DNA of 64,000 bases from Dryas octopetala. Taxonomy: Eukaryota > Streptophyta > Magnoliopsida > Rosales > Rosaceae. Positions 50,160-61,800 of the stretch are shown one piece after another. The DNA is taken from positions 8,415,271 through 8,479,270 of the forward strand of contig OY992834.1 in assembly GCA_963921425.1 (NCBI GenBank). Reading direction: 5' to 3'. The notes beneath the pieces are model-generated. The model saw only the letters and a program-made list of their open reading frames with translations, made no database searches and had not been told where the DNA came from. Within the stretch, counting starts at the first letter, position 1, and each line of letters begins with the position of its first letter. Made by a program: the position numbers and the translations under genes.

Positions 50160-52090
50160 TCACCCTCCAAAATAATTCTTATTGATGCAAAAATTCGTAA
50201 AAGAGATGCAACAACTTAAGGTGATGATCTAGCTGATTGGAAGCCTTGTTGGACAATGAGTTAGATGTTGATTTGAGATGATTAAGATTTGTTGAACTGT
50301 TGGTTGAAGTTGATAAGATCTTCCAGCACGAACACAAGATCAAAGAAGAAAAACCGGTGTAGTACCAACCAAATACGCTCCGATAATGAAGTTAGTGAAG
50401 TGTATTTGAAGGTGTTTGAGTAAGAACAAGGAAGAACAAGTGATGAACTTGAGAGAATATGGAAGAACAATGCAATATCTTTTGGGATACTCTTAGCTGG
50501 TTGTATGTATTTGTGTGGTCTTTTGTGAGTAAATTGTGAACCCTTTCTTTTGTGCATATAAGTGGGTTTATATAGACAAAAGAAGTGGTGAATGTTAAGT
50601 TTAACTGCATGAGGATGAATGGCTGAGAGGAGGCCACACATTCGGTCATGAATAGTAGCATGCACAGTTGCCCCTATCTTTGCATTCAATATTGCATTGA
50701 ATGCAAGTATGGAAGAACAAGTGGGATGCCCTCATAGTCATGGTTGTGAGCTGGAATGTCTCATCTGTCAAAAAGTTATGTCAAGTGCACTTGAGTATGA
50801 CGGTTCGTCCCAACGTGATCTTCTTAGAATGGCGGTGGGAGGCCGATCCGATATGAACACATATGTCCCCATGTGTAGATGTGGAATCCATGTGTGATCG
50901 GATCAGACATGGACAAGTCGGCCGAGCCGATCAGGTAGTTAGTGTAGTGATCCCTTCAAGTGAAAACCGGTTGTGACTAGAATTTGAGAGAATGATTACC
51001 AAAGGCCGAGCTGAACCGAGCGTCCACTTCATGATGGATTTCTCCAAGTGTAGAGAAATGGTGTTGATCAGTTCGGATCGGCGGGAGGTAGTCCCTAGGC
51101 CGAGCCGAACACATGTCATCTGTGAATCTCTCATGTATGAGGCAGTAAGATGTGCCAAATTGGAAGAGTAGGGCATTGGGCCGAGCCAAACCAAATGGTC
51201 GAGATGATCCCGTGATGACAAGATTATCAAAGCAAGTCTGATCATGATCGATCATTGGGCCGAACCGAGCCAAATAAATGGTCGTGTGATCTGGTGGTGA
51301 CAAGATTGTCAAAGCAAGTCTGATCATGATCGGTCATTGGGCCGGGCCGAGCCGAACCAATGGTCAAGATGATCCGATGGTGACAAGATTGTCAAGGCAA
51401 GTCCGATCATGATTAGTTAACCAAGCCAAAGTGATAAGGCGACTGGGGTGGCTGACCAGGTCAACCGTTGACTGGTCAAGATGTCACGTAGGATCTTTGT
51501 GGCGGTGAACTAGAACATCTGAGCTGAGCTGAATATATGACTTTGTAAATGTCTCACGTACAATGATCATCTTGTCTAGTTTGATCAACAAATTAATGAT
51601 CTAGCCCGAACCGAGCCGAGCCGAGCCAAGGCGAGTTGTACAATCGTCATCTCGTCTGGCCAAGCTGATCCAAGTTGAAGGCTTTGGAAGTGATATTCTA
51701 GGTTCTAATAAAATGTTTAATGGTTGAGATGTGACTGGAGAAATATGGATCTCCATATCCTAGCCGAACTGATGGTGTCCGAATGAGATGATCTCTCGAA
51801 TTCTCGGTGGATCCCAATGTTAGTTCAGATCGGACATGGGTAACCCGGAGGTAAGAGCCGATCTCAGATGTATATGTTGTTAGCATTGCTAAGCTGAGAT
51901 GATGACACAGATGGCTAGGTCTAACCAAGTTGACCATTGAAAAGTCAAAACAAAAATGAGACCTGGTGTGCTACGTGTTGGTCTGTGATTGGTCATTGAA
52001 TCCATGTGGATTTATCCACAAACAATTCTGTTGAACCGGTCTGGTCTAGAGTGATTCTTGTCCGGGCCAACCGGTTGAAATGTGCATGCC
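50160..52090 (-). mobile_element. Probable solo or partial LTR of a Ty3/gypsy element
   Basis: Read on the minus strand, the left part looks like an LTR R-U5 region. A TATATAA box (about 50567-50577) is followed by A/C-rich leader text, then CGGAGCG and TACACCGG, the kind of text seen in TAT/Ogre-type gypsy LTRs. The right part (about 50880-52080), which would be U3, is packed with GCCGAGCCGAACC motifs and a three-copy repeat. No gag or pol frame is present nearby, which suggests a solo or truncated LTR. Borders and target duplication could not be fixed, so the coordinates are approximate. Confidence 0.45.
51174..51415. repeat. Three-copy tandem repeat (79-82 bp)
   Basis: Units begin with CATTGGGCCG at 51174, 51253 and 51335. 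Each continues with a GAGCC/AACC part, a GATG/TGACAAGATT part and AGCAAGTCTGATCATGATC, with small differences. It lies within the LTR-like block. Confidence 0.85.
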
Positions 52091-53304
52091 ATTTTTTTAT
52101 GCCTCTCAAGTTTGCATGTAAAATGTGGCAAACAATTTAATTAGTTGAGTATGATACTTCAGTTGCTATATGTAACTGTGAGTCAGATTTTTTGGTGATG
52201 TTTTTGTCTTTGTTGGTTGGTTATAGTTGTTTTTTTTTTTTTGGTGTAGTTAATTTTGTACCTTTTTTTTTTTTTTTTTTTTTTGAAAATGGTGTGGTTT
52301 TGTACTTAAGCCGGCAGAAAGGTTTACAAATAAAAATATGAATAATACTCGAAATTTTAAGTTCTTTTTTTTTTCTTATATAGGAGGGAGAGATCCTAAG
52401 TTGAGACCTCTTTGACTACATAGCAAACATAATATTATATATGCATACTACTAGACCAATATTATTTTAAAAAAATATTACTAAATCAAAAGCTAGTTGA
52501 ACAATTTTAAACATAATATTTTAACCTATGCAGACATGATAATGTACTAGCTACTATACTGCAATTACATATATTATATCCCTAATAAAACTCTTATTCT
52601 AAACTCATAATTAATCTCTTAAATCATATTGAAACCCTACCATGATTCCCCCATATAAACCCTAATCATCTAAAAAAAAGGAAAGAAAAATACATAATCG
52701 ATACATGCATTCCCAAGGGCTGAAATGTAAAACTACAGTATTGCATATTATATCCTTAAAATTACAAAATGCTGCAAAGCATGATTCTACTGATCAAGCA
52801 CGGGGAACTATGATGTAAATATTTCAAGTATTGCTCATCTATACATATATGATTTAGGTACACAAAGTCACAATGTACTGTTATTCATATATTCCTGCAA
52901 TTTTGGATTAAATAAATACATAAGCTATCTTCAAGTAATTACTTTATTTACAAATAAGCACTTCAAAATCTTCTTCAAATTTGGAAGAGCCACACTTTCT
53001 GTCAGTCCTTTGGCCATCTAGCTCTTAGAAAGATGAATCTTGTGTGAGTGCCCAGATTTATGGAACTAGGCTTCTACTCTCTCCACAACTTAGTGCAACT
53101 GGTTTATGGGGCTCCGTTTCTGCAGTCTGTATGAGAGCAGGGACTAGCTCTATATTTATAAGGGTTAGCTTGATAAGTCCTACCCATAATGGACTAAGAG
53201 TCATGCTCAAATTAATACTGCCCCTTAAGTTTAGAGTCCTAATTCATGTTTAGGTGAGCAATACCGGCCAGCTCTTAATAAGTTCCTCAAACCTTATAGA
53301 ACAT

Positions 53305-53340
<36 letters not shown>

Positions 53341-54218
53341 CACAGTTGGCATAAGGATGTATCTGGATTGTCCTAGGTGAACTCAATTCCTTGGCTCTTA
53401 AGTCATGATGAGTTGCTGTCATTGTCTAAGTGAACTTGTGTGTGTCCATATATAATTCTTACATTAACAACATATCATTACCAATATGCATGATATATAT
53501 ATATATATGTATATAAAATAGTGCAGATGTAAATGCAGCAAAGAACATCTGGGGTTGTATTCAGTTCAAATTTTTTTTTTGGATATTTATGTTCATGTCA
53601 TATATATGTAATTCTTTTGTGTGTGTGTGTGTGTGTTAAATGGGGGCCAACGTATGCACCCTAGCTAAATTAACCCAGCAAGAAGTAGCACACAAAAAAC
53701 CTAGTGCCCCACAGGGGCTTAATTACACAGATAGCCCTAGGCATAGCCACACCTGCTAGGTCATCTAATAACATTACTAAAATAACAGGAGGAGGAGGAG
53801 GATATATACTCAAGGATAGATCAAAGTTGAAAGTAAGCTTAATTGGCCAGGCTGTCAGCAAATTAAGCATATTATATATTATATATGTATATATATGTTC
53901 CTCTCTCCCTGTAAATGTGAACCAAATTATATTAATCAACCCTTTCATAGTGCTGATCCATAAGGCATATATGTCATATATATATAATCTTTAATCTGTA
54001 ATACATATACAAAATAATATACTAACATCAATTAATCTTTTTTTTTTGGCCAAGAATATCAATTGATCTTTAATTAAAGAAACACTGAACAAATTAATTT
54101 TAGAAGTAGTGGGAACTGAGAGTTGCTACTTACATGAAATTAAACTAGCTGCAGCCTGCGGATCATAATTGAACAAAGTAGATCTGATGATGATGAAGAT
54201 GATCGATATGTATGTAGG
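52091..54218. other. Spacer with microsatellites and a possible promoter-like repeat
   Basis: Contains long T runs (52230-52285), an (AT)n tract (about 53309-53338) and a (GT)n tract (about 53617-53636). Around 53000-53250 the minus strand has a TATAAATATA box followed by unannotated sequence; this may be a decayed LTR or a promoter. No coding gene is supported. Confidence 0.4.
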
Positions 54219-54366
54219 CAAGGCAGGCCTAGCTTGTCCGACCCCCCTAAAGGCCTCCGGCTGTGTCGTCTCATGCACTTTGGTGTCGTAAAATTAATGT
54301 TCTCTCAGAGCCTCAGAGCTGGCAAAGTCGGAAGCCCTTGAGGGGGAGGGAACAGCCACTGCCTTG
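54219..54366 (-). ncRNA. MIR477: Putative MIR477-family microRNA precursor
   Basis: The region folds on the minus strand into a hairpin of about 148 nt. The 5' arm (54366 down to ~54322) and 3' arm (~54266 down to 54219) pair over roughly 45 positions, starting from CAAGGCAG/CTGCCTTG at the base. The 5' arm at 54348-54328 holds a 21-nt segment with the core CCCTCAAGGGCTTC, which is the hallmark of plant miR477-5p. The opposite arm carries the near-complement with GGAGGCCTTTAGGGGGG (rich in G:U pairs), as in known miR477 duplexes. Family targets reported in other plants differ by lineage (for example GRAS-type factors, CBP60A, PAL). The plus strand would also fold, but its arm matches the family less well. 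Processing is inferred; no small-RNA data are available here. Confidence 0.75.
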
Positions 54367-56100
54367 AATGAAGTAAACAGATCCATCCATCTCAGCTCTC
54401 AATATATTCTTGCTGTCCTTAATTTCTCATTGTGAGCTACCTACCTATTTCTAGTGCGTGCCTGAGATTGTATAATTTTCTCTCACAACATACATAATAT
54501 TTATTGTGCATGTGTAAGATTGTTTGCATCGGTTATATATATACATAACTTTTTTCTCAAAACATATATGTATAACAATAAGTAAGAATTTGGATTTGTT
54601 GTCCACGTATAATGTGGAGTAATCCCCATAAAAATATATAAATTGTTTCAATCGATCATAATCGTGTGATATAAATTTAAGGGTTATAAATACATAAAAG
54701 TAATCATACTCACTCAAAAAATGTTACGAATCTATTTCATATTTTACTTCATACTCTTAAATAATAAAAATATAGCAAAAATTCAAGTTAAAAGTAGAGA
54801 ATTCGGATCCAACAATAAACTAGCTTGCGCGTGACAAGATCGAGAGATGTGGACATTTGCGACACTTGATATATATAAGTGCATGGCATAATATAAGACC
54901 CTAGCTAGCTCCCAGCTGATTCCCATGAGGGTCTCCGGCCCAAACCCAAATGGACAAAAGGGACATTTTCAATCCTTATATTCGACATTAAATCGAACAT
55001 AGTGCTAACTTGTAAAAACTATAAGTTTCTTAATTCAATCGCCAATGTTTGAAGACAGTTTATCATCACATATAGATCATCTCAGCTTTCCTGATCAAGA
55101 TTTTTGAATCCTTCCTTGCTTTATACATATTCTTTGACCAAGTCGATCAATTCCCAGTTGGAAGCTAAGGACCTGTGAATTATTGTCATTAGTTGGCTGC
55201 ATAAACTGCTGCACATTGCATATATGTGTCCATCTTTTTGGAAAATTTCAAAGGTGTAACGGCTGTATACAAAGTTCTCTTTATAATAATTGATTATATA
55301 ATCAATAAGGGTGAATACAAAGAGAGTGTTATATACACCCGTCAGTACACGTAAGAAGAATCGTCCGAACAACGTACATAATGCTAGTAGCATTAAAAAA
55401 CAGTCAGTTTGTACTTATATATAATGGGCACATACAATAATACAATAATTTGCATGACAGAAAAATGATGGAGAGAGAGAGATCAAGAGAGAGCATTGGT
55501 AGGATTGCGACATCTGTGATCTGTGATCTGTGGCACACACCTCTTGAGCCGGTGCCAAAGGATGTATAGAAACTGCACGCTGTGCCGCATCTCAGTACCC
55601 CTAAGCTTCACTTAAGGTTGAAACTAACCTACTCAATTAATATTTTAATTAACAAGAGCAAGAGCAAGAACCAGTACTGGTGGAGGTTTAGATGAGAATA
55701 ATGGTTAACTCAATTGTGCATCTGCCCACATGGGCCACATCATCATCACCATCTCTTTGTTTCATTCAGATTTTGTACTTTACCCTAGCTACCTGCTTAG
55801 ATTACTTCACCTATAGGGCACAAGTGAGTGTGTAATGCATGGTAGAAGTAACCTAGCTAGCTAAGTCAGTTGCTTAGATAGATTATGTCTTTGTTTCATT
55901 CGGGTTGCACTACTTGACCACATGAGTCACGACCCTACCTACTTAATTAGATTACTTCACCTCCTAGTATGCATCATATTCATAATGTATTTTTTAATAA
56001 TATATGGTCTTGGCAGAGCACGACAATAAATAATTAACGGGTTAATTATCAACCAATAAAATGCCCAAGATCTTTCTTGGTAGGAGGGACTTAGCACAAG
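54367..56100. other. Probable MIR477 upstream region and spacer
   Basis: On the minus strand this lies upstream of the microRNA hairpin. AATATATTG near 54405-54413 is a possible TATA element about 45 bp before the hairpin base. No protein-coding exons are seen up to the hAT element. Confidence 0.4.
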
Positions 56101-56108
56101 GCTAGCTC

Positions 56109-56879
56109 CAATGGCGGCACAATGGAAAGTGAGGCCAAAAGCGAAATTACACAGAGGCCAAACCTTTCAAATATATTATTTAAAAATATTTTTTTAAAAA
56201 AAATCTTAAGTTAGAAGGCTTTTTTTTCTTAAGTTTTTCATATTCAGATTCAAATTTCCTACTAGACATAATTATTACCAATAACAAACAAAAACTAAAG
56301 TATGAGATACAAGATTCAAGAACAATAAAACCTGATTTTTAACTTTGAAGTAATGGCTTTGCTAGTCTGTTGCCTCTGCAATTTTGAAGTAAATATGGCT
56401 CTGCAGTCTGCACTTGTTGCATAAATGAACTAACCCTTCCAGCAAAAATCAGCTCGTAGGCCTGCTTCTTTTAGTTTTAGACGCGCGATATTACAAAAAA
56501 TGACAGAAAAGGAAAAAAAGACAGATCACAATGCACAAATGAAACAGATGTGAGATGTCCCCGAAAACAATTCATGAAGCAATTTTTTTTTCGGCCTGGT
56601 CATTCATGAAGTAAATAATTCATCCATTCATGCTTTATCTCATGCCTAAGGGAATAAAAAAATCAAAAGTCTCACTAACAAATAATGAAGAATCTCACGC
56701 CTAAACATTAAACAAGAAAGTAGCTAGAAAGCCTCTTTCTGAATTCTGAGACATAATTGGCTAATTATAAATATTTAAAGTTTTTTTTAATAGTGTGTCA
56801 AATACTTTCAATATGAGGCCTCCATCAACATGAGGCCCTAGGCACAAGCCTTGCTCGCCTTATGCTTGAGCCGACACTG
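56109..56879. mobile_element. Non-autonomous hAT-type element
   Basis: 771 bp with ends CAATGGCGGCAC (left) and the inverse of CAGTGTCGGCTC (right), a 12-bp inverted repeat with three mismatches. The flanks GCTAGCTC (56101-56108) and GCTAGCTT (56880-56887) form an 8-bp duplication with one mismatch. The right subterminal text (AGGCCCTAGGCACAAGCC and GCTCGCCTTATGCTTGAG) resembles that of common plant hAT elements ending CAGGGCCGGCC. No transposase is present. The mismatches suggest an older insertion than the nested pair at the left of the window. Confidence 0.7.
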
Positions 56880-57143
56880 GCTAGCTTATACCACATACGC
56901 CAAAATCGACACCACTTGTTCATGACAAGAAAGCTTTAGTTTTTTCGTAAAATAGGCTGGGTAGAGCAAGATCAAGAATTCTCTAAATGCCACATGAAAA
57001 ATATGGGATTAATACAAATTGTTCGAATACATGGACGCTTGAACGTACTAACATGAGTGTTAGAACGCTGTACGATTGATACTTGAAAGTTATCATGAGT
57101 GTTACATTTTGGTATTACATGTGTGTACTACATGTTTAATAAA

Positions 57144-57482
57144 TGAAGAAATCTAGGTATCCATTCCAAAACCAATTGGCAATGGAAATAGTAGCCCAAA
57201 CCCTTATAAGCCACTGGCAACGCTCTCACATCTTCAATGTGAGATTTCTCTCAACATGCCCCCGCATGTGTGACATCATTTAAGCCTAACAGGTGAACAA
57301 TTTATATTGTGTGACGTGGGAGCACGTGTGGCCATTAGGAGCATTATGTGGATAACTTGCTTTGATACCATAAAAAATCTAAGCATCCATCCCAAAACCA
57401 ATTGGCAATGGAAAGAGTAGCCCAAACCCTTATAAGTCACTAGCAAGACCTTCACATCTTCAATGTGAGATTTCTCTCAACA
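57144..57482 (-). mobile_element. TRIM (terminal-repeat retrotransposon in miniature)
   Basis: 339-bp element with two LTRs of 112-113 bp (57144-57256 and 57371-57482) and a 114-bp internal part. It is flanked by the 5-bp duplication ATAAA at 57139-57143 and 57483-57487. Read on the minus strand, the LTR begins TGTTGAGAG. The first LTR is followed at once by the primer-binding site TGGTATCAAAGC (57370-57359; one change from the tRNA-Met match). A purine tract GCGGGGGCA precedes the second LTR. There is no coding capacity, as expected of TRIMs, which rely on proteins from other elements. By eye the LTRs differ at about eleven sites plus one indel (near 10%), so the insertion is old. Confidence 0.92.
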
Positions 57483-57487
57483 ATAAA

Positions 57488-58864
57488 AGTAAAATCCACT
57501 ATATAAATAAACCCCAACTCAATTAGAAAGATGATATATATATACATATATAGATATATGTAGTACTAAAAATATAGTACATTTAGCATTATTAATCTCA
57601 CATCTCGCATAAATTCCACATATTCCAATTGGCATTAGATCGAGAAACTCCTAGAGTAGGGTAGCAATGTATATGGTGGCCTGGTGACTATCCTGATTAA
57701 GTGGAGTTGTCGAGCTAGCCTATAATAGTGTGGGAGAGTATTAAAATAATTGGTTGTATGAATGAAGCCTAGTCGGGTGAGGTGAGATACCTTTTTATCT
57801 TTATTTTTTATTATTACAAACAAAGGGATTGATTAATCTATTCTAATCATAACTTATTTTTCCATCATTCCCCACAAATTAGGCTAGCTAATCCAAAACT
57901 AGTGGATGAGTTTGGTATTGCTATGACTGAAAAAAAAAACCTGCTTTTGTGAGGGTAAAAAATAACATCAGAGTATTTAGTAAATTATGTTTTTAAAAGT
58001 TATGTGAGTGTAAAAGTGATTTCTCACACAACACTTTTGAAAAGCATACAATACTTGATTATTTTAACCCTTCAAAAACAACTTTGACCTCAATTTGAAA
58101 AAAAAAAAAAAAAACTTCTAAATTATAACCAAACACCTAATCCATCAAAACTTAAATTTAAAGCGTTTTCTACGCACCTCAATCCCAATCTATTCGCTTT
58201 GGTGAGGTCGCACAAAGCACACCCTTAAATCCCCAGGTGAGTTGGGTCTCATCCACAATGGGCGGGCAATAAATCTAAGGATGAAGTGAAGTTGAATTCT
58301 ATAATAAATTATTCATAAACTCAGTTTTTGAAAGATTTTAACTAAAAGCTCAGCCAAATAAAAAATTAAGTTCTATCCAAATTAATCTATTCGTGTACGC
58401 AGATGCAGAGCAAAAAACTACATTATCGAGCACTCGGCAGGGCACCGAGGGCTCGGTAGCCTACTGAGCATTCGGTGCATGTTTTGCTTGTAAATGCATT
58501 TTTTTGCTTACAAATGCATTTTTTTGCTTGCAAGCGTCGAACGCTTAAAAATGCCTGCCGAGCACTCAACATATAATTTATCGAGCACTCAGTGGACAAT
58601 TTAGGCTGCAATTAATTTTTGAATCAGTTGGAGTTTGAGTTTAATTTTTTTTTCATTTTAAATTTCTAATAAAAACACCTTGAATTCTAAAGGACTGGCC
58701 GTTTATCTTGAGCTACCACACATTGGCATCTGACGCAAGTGCGATCTGATATGTGACATGTCGTTTTAGACAACAAAGAAACCATCTTTCTCATGATTCT
58801 GTAGAACTTCTGCTATGCTTCTTAGCTTCCTCTCGTCCTTCGGACACGGCCACAGACGACACAA
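57488..58864. other. Spacer with GCCGAGCACTC repeats; promoter of the chitinase-domain gene
   Basis: Around 58420-58600 there are repeated GAGCACTCGG/GAGGGCTCGG-type motifs and a tandem of about 21 bp built on ACAAATGCATTTTTTTGCTT. About 58700-58864 is the probable promoter and 5' UTR of the following gene. No other gene is seen. Confidence 0.45.
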
Positions 58865-61800
58865 ATGGCCAAGAAAAGAGACCGCCGAGTCGCACCGAGT
58901 TCCTATCGCAGCAAAGACCGAGTTGAATCGTCAAACCAACTCGGCGACTCAGCCTCCACGGATCGAAAGCTCATAATCACCTTCGTCCTCTTCTTCATCG
59001 TATCTCCAGCAATCTCTGTGCTCGTGTACCGCATCAAATATGCTCCAACTACGAATCGTACGGACTCCTACGTGCACCAACGAGGCCTTGTGAAGCCTGA
59101 TGTGGATTACCAAGTGATCCTCACTGCAAGTACCCTATTGATTTCTTAACCAACTAAATTTTGTTCTGCTCTTTGGTCTGTTTGGTTGCCGAGAAAATGT
59201 GGGGATATCGCACAAAGTCAAGTCATATTATATTGTCTTTTAGCTTTATCAGTCTGGAAATGGACGAGAGGATAAGAAGTTGCTTTAGTTTTTTCATTTT
59301 TTGACATTTTTGGCTTTGTTCCAAGCGAATGCTTCGAGTTTTTACTCTTCCTCTTCCTAGATTTTCTCAGCAGCCAAACAGAAAATTCCATGAGCTAGTA
59401 CTCTGTTTTGTATCATTGTGAAATTGAAAAATCGATTTCAGGCTTTTTATTCTAAAATTGTTTTGAAAAGTTCAGGAAAATGCAAAGGTCTCAGAAAATA
59501 CGACGCGCAGGCACTATACGTATCCTGTGTTAGCCTACATTACTCCATGGTGTGTCTTATAGCTCTGTTTGGCAATGCTTCATAGGATTGTTTTCTTTTC
59601 TCTTTAAAAGTTAGGCATTCAATTTCTGTTTGTAACCAAATACAAAAAGAGTTTCAGTTAATTTGAAAATGAATTCTTATTTTTGGAACTGTTCGTTATT
59701 TTGTAATTTTCCAAATCCTCTCAATGATAGGATTTGGAAATAAACTCTACACTACTTTAAAACTGAGGAATTCATTTGGTTCCAAACACACTATGTAGTA
59801 GAGTTTGAGCTGGTCCATGAGTTTTTTTTTTGTTTTTCCTTTGTCCGGGTCCAAGTGCCGGTTTTTTGGTCTAATATAGCATGGATATTGTAATTTAATG
59901 TGATTTTACAAAGCATTGTGATTATGGAAGTTCAAGGTTGTATGACATCCTACATGCATGGTTACTAGTTACTACAGCTAGGTTGCTCAAATTAGACGTC
60001 TTTGCGCTGAGCTTGAAGTGTTTGTGAATTCCTTTTCACATGTGAAATTGTGCAGGAATTCTAAGGGCTATGACTTGGCAAAAAGGTTCAACTCCAAGTT
60101 TACACATTTATCTCCTATCTGGTATGATCTAAAGAGGTACGCTTCTAGTTTTCTTAGTTTGAAAAAGTGATATGAGTAGTTGCTTAGTTGGTATTCTTTT
60201 TTCCTAATGTCTACGCCAGAGTACCCTTGTCCAATCAAGTAGAGGGCAACTGTCAAAACTCTACTTATTTCTTTGTTTAAATATGTGAGCATTGAGGTTT
60301 CTGCCATTCATAAAATTTTTAGATTAGAACTGTCTGCTAAATAAAGTTGGAATCAAATGTACATTCAAGTTTGATTCTTTATATGTGTGTGTATTGGGTC
60401 ATTATTTTAGGGAGGGGAGGAGGGTGGTTGATACTCTCATTGGCAACCTACAACCTCCAGTAATAATAGGAATGTTCCTAAGACCTCAGTACTATAGTAA
60501 ATTAAGGGAGAGTAAGAACCAAGTAACTATTTTATTGCTGGATTACTTTTCAGTAATTCATTCTTTTTGTCACCAGTGAAGGGATCAGCTTAATTCTGGA
60601 AGGTAGGCGTAATGCTGATATGGGATGGATCTCAGAGCTTAGAAAGGCAGGAGATGCTGTGGTATGCAAGAGAAACTTTTTAACCCTCCCTCCCACAGAC
60701 ACTATTTTTCAGGAAATGACAAATAATTATTTTTGATATATTTGTAAGAACATAATAAAGATCAGAATAAGACTTAGGACTACATGTTACTTCACATCAT
60801 TTGCTCCTGATCTGGTTTATATGCAGAAGCTGTAACATCAATAATTGAAAAATTAAATTCAGTGAGACATGTAATAAAATAGGAGAGGTCTCTACCACAG
60901 ATTGTTGGCTTAGAAAGAATTTAAATCTGTTGATTAGTCCTAGATAGTATTGCCTGTGCTTTTATATGCAGTTGATGCACACTTTTAATCTAGATGGATC
61001 AAGACTCTCATTGGTAGTATACCTTTGTAATGTGTAGGTATTGCCTAGAGTTGTTCTGGAAGCATTTCCAGCAGAGCTGCTTACAAAGAAGAAGCAGAGG
61101 AGTAAAGCTATTAATATTATCGTAAACGAGTGCAAGTAGGTCTCCGATCTGGACTGCTTTATATATTTTTTAAGGATATTATGCCCTGAGTCAACATGAT
61201 TGGTTTCTGAGCATTTGGACTTGTCTGTTATGTAATGATTTGTGCTGTCCGTACCAATGTTCAGGTCAAGTTTCCTTATATTTAACACAATAAAAAAATG
61301 TAATTTGGTTTTGTGGGGACCTTCATTCTGTTCAGGGAAATGGGATATGATGGTATTGTGCTGGAATCCTGGTCAAGGTGGGCAGCTTACGGTATTTTGC
61401 ATGAACCAAACATGCGGAATTTGGTAAAGTACCAATCTGTTTTGCTCCTCTCTTTCTCTCTTTCTCTGTCTCTGTCTCTCTCTCTCTCTCTCTGTGCCAG
61501 GACTTCGATTAATGTAACTGCACTGATAGAAAAATGGACAGTGATTTGCTGTTTTGACATCCAAGATATATGTGCCTTAATACAAAGCAGATAAATATAC
61601 GAAAACAGTATTTGCTTGCTATGGAATCTCTGATTTCTGGGGTCATTTTGTTACTGGATACAAGCCCTTGCCTTCCTCAGACCTAGATTTGAAGTTTGTC
61701 TGAAAGTCATTATTCTTTGAGATTAGATGTTACCTAACAAACTTAGTTTGTGGCAATTGAGTAGTACTGTTTGCTAGAAAGTGAAACCAAATATCTCTTC

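Noticed and set aside
50141-52101. ATTTTTTTATG at both sides of the LTR-like block as an 11-bp target duplication
   Set aside because: It is low-complexity, longer than the 5 bp expected for an LTR element, and does not sit next to TG/CA ends.
55540-55580. Text similar to miR171 (TTGAGCCG) and to the miR399 start (TGCCAAAGGA)
   Set aside because: The rest of each mature sequence does not match and no complementary arm is found within a few hundred bases.
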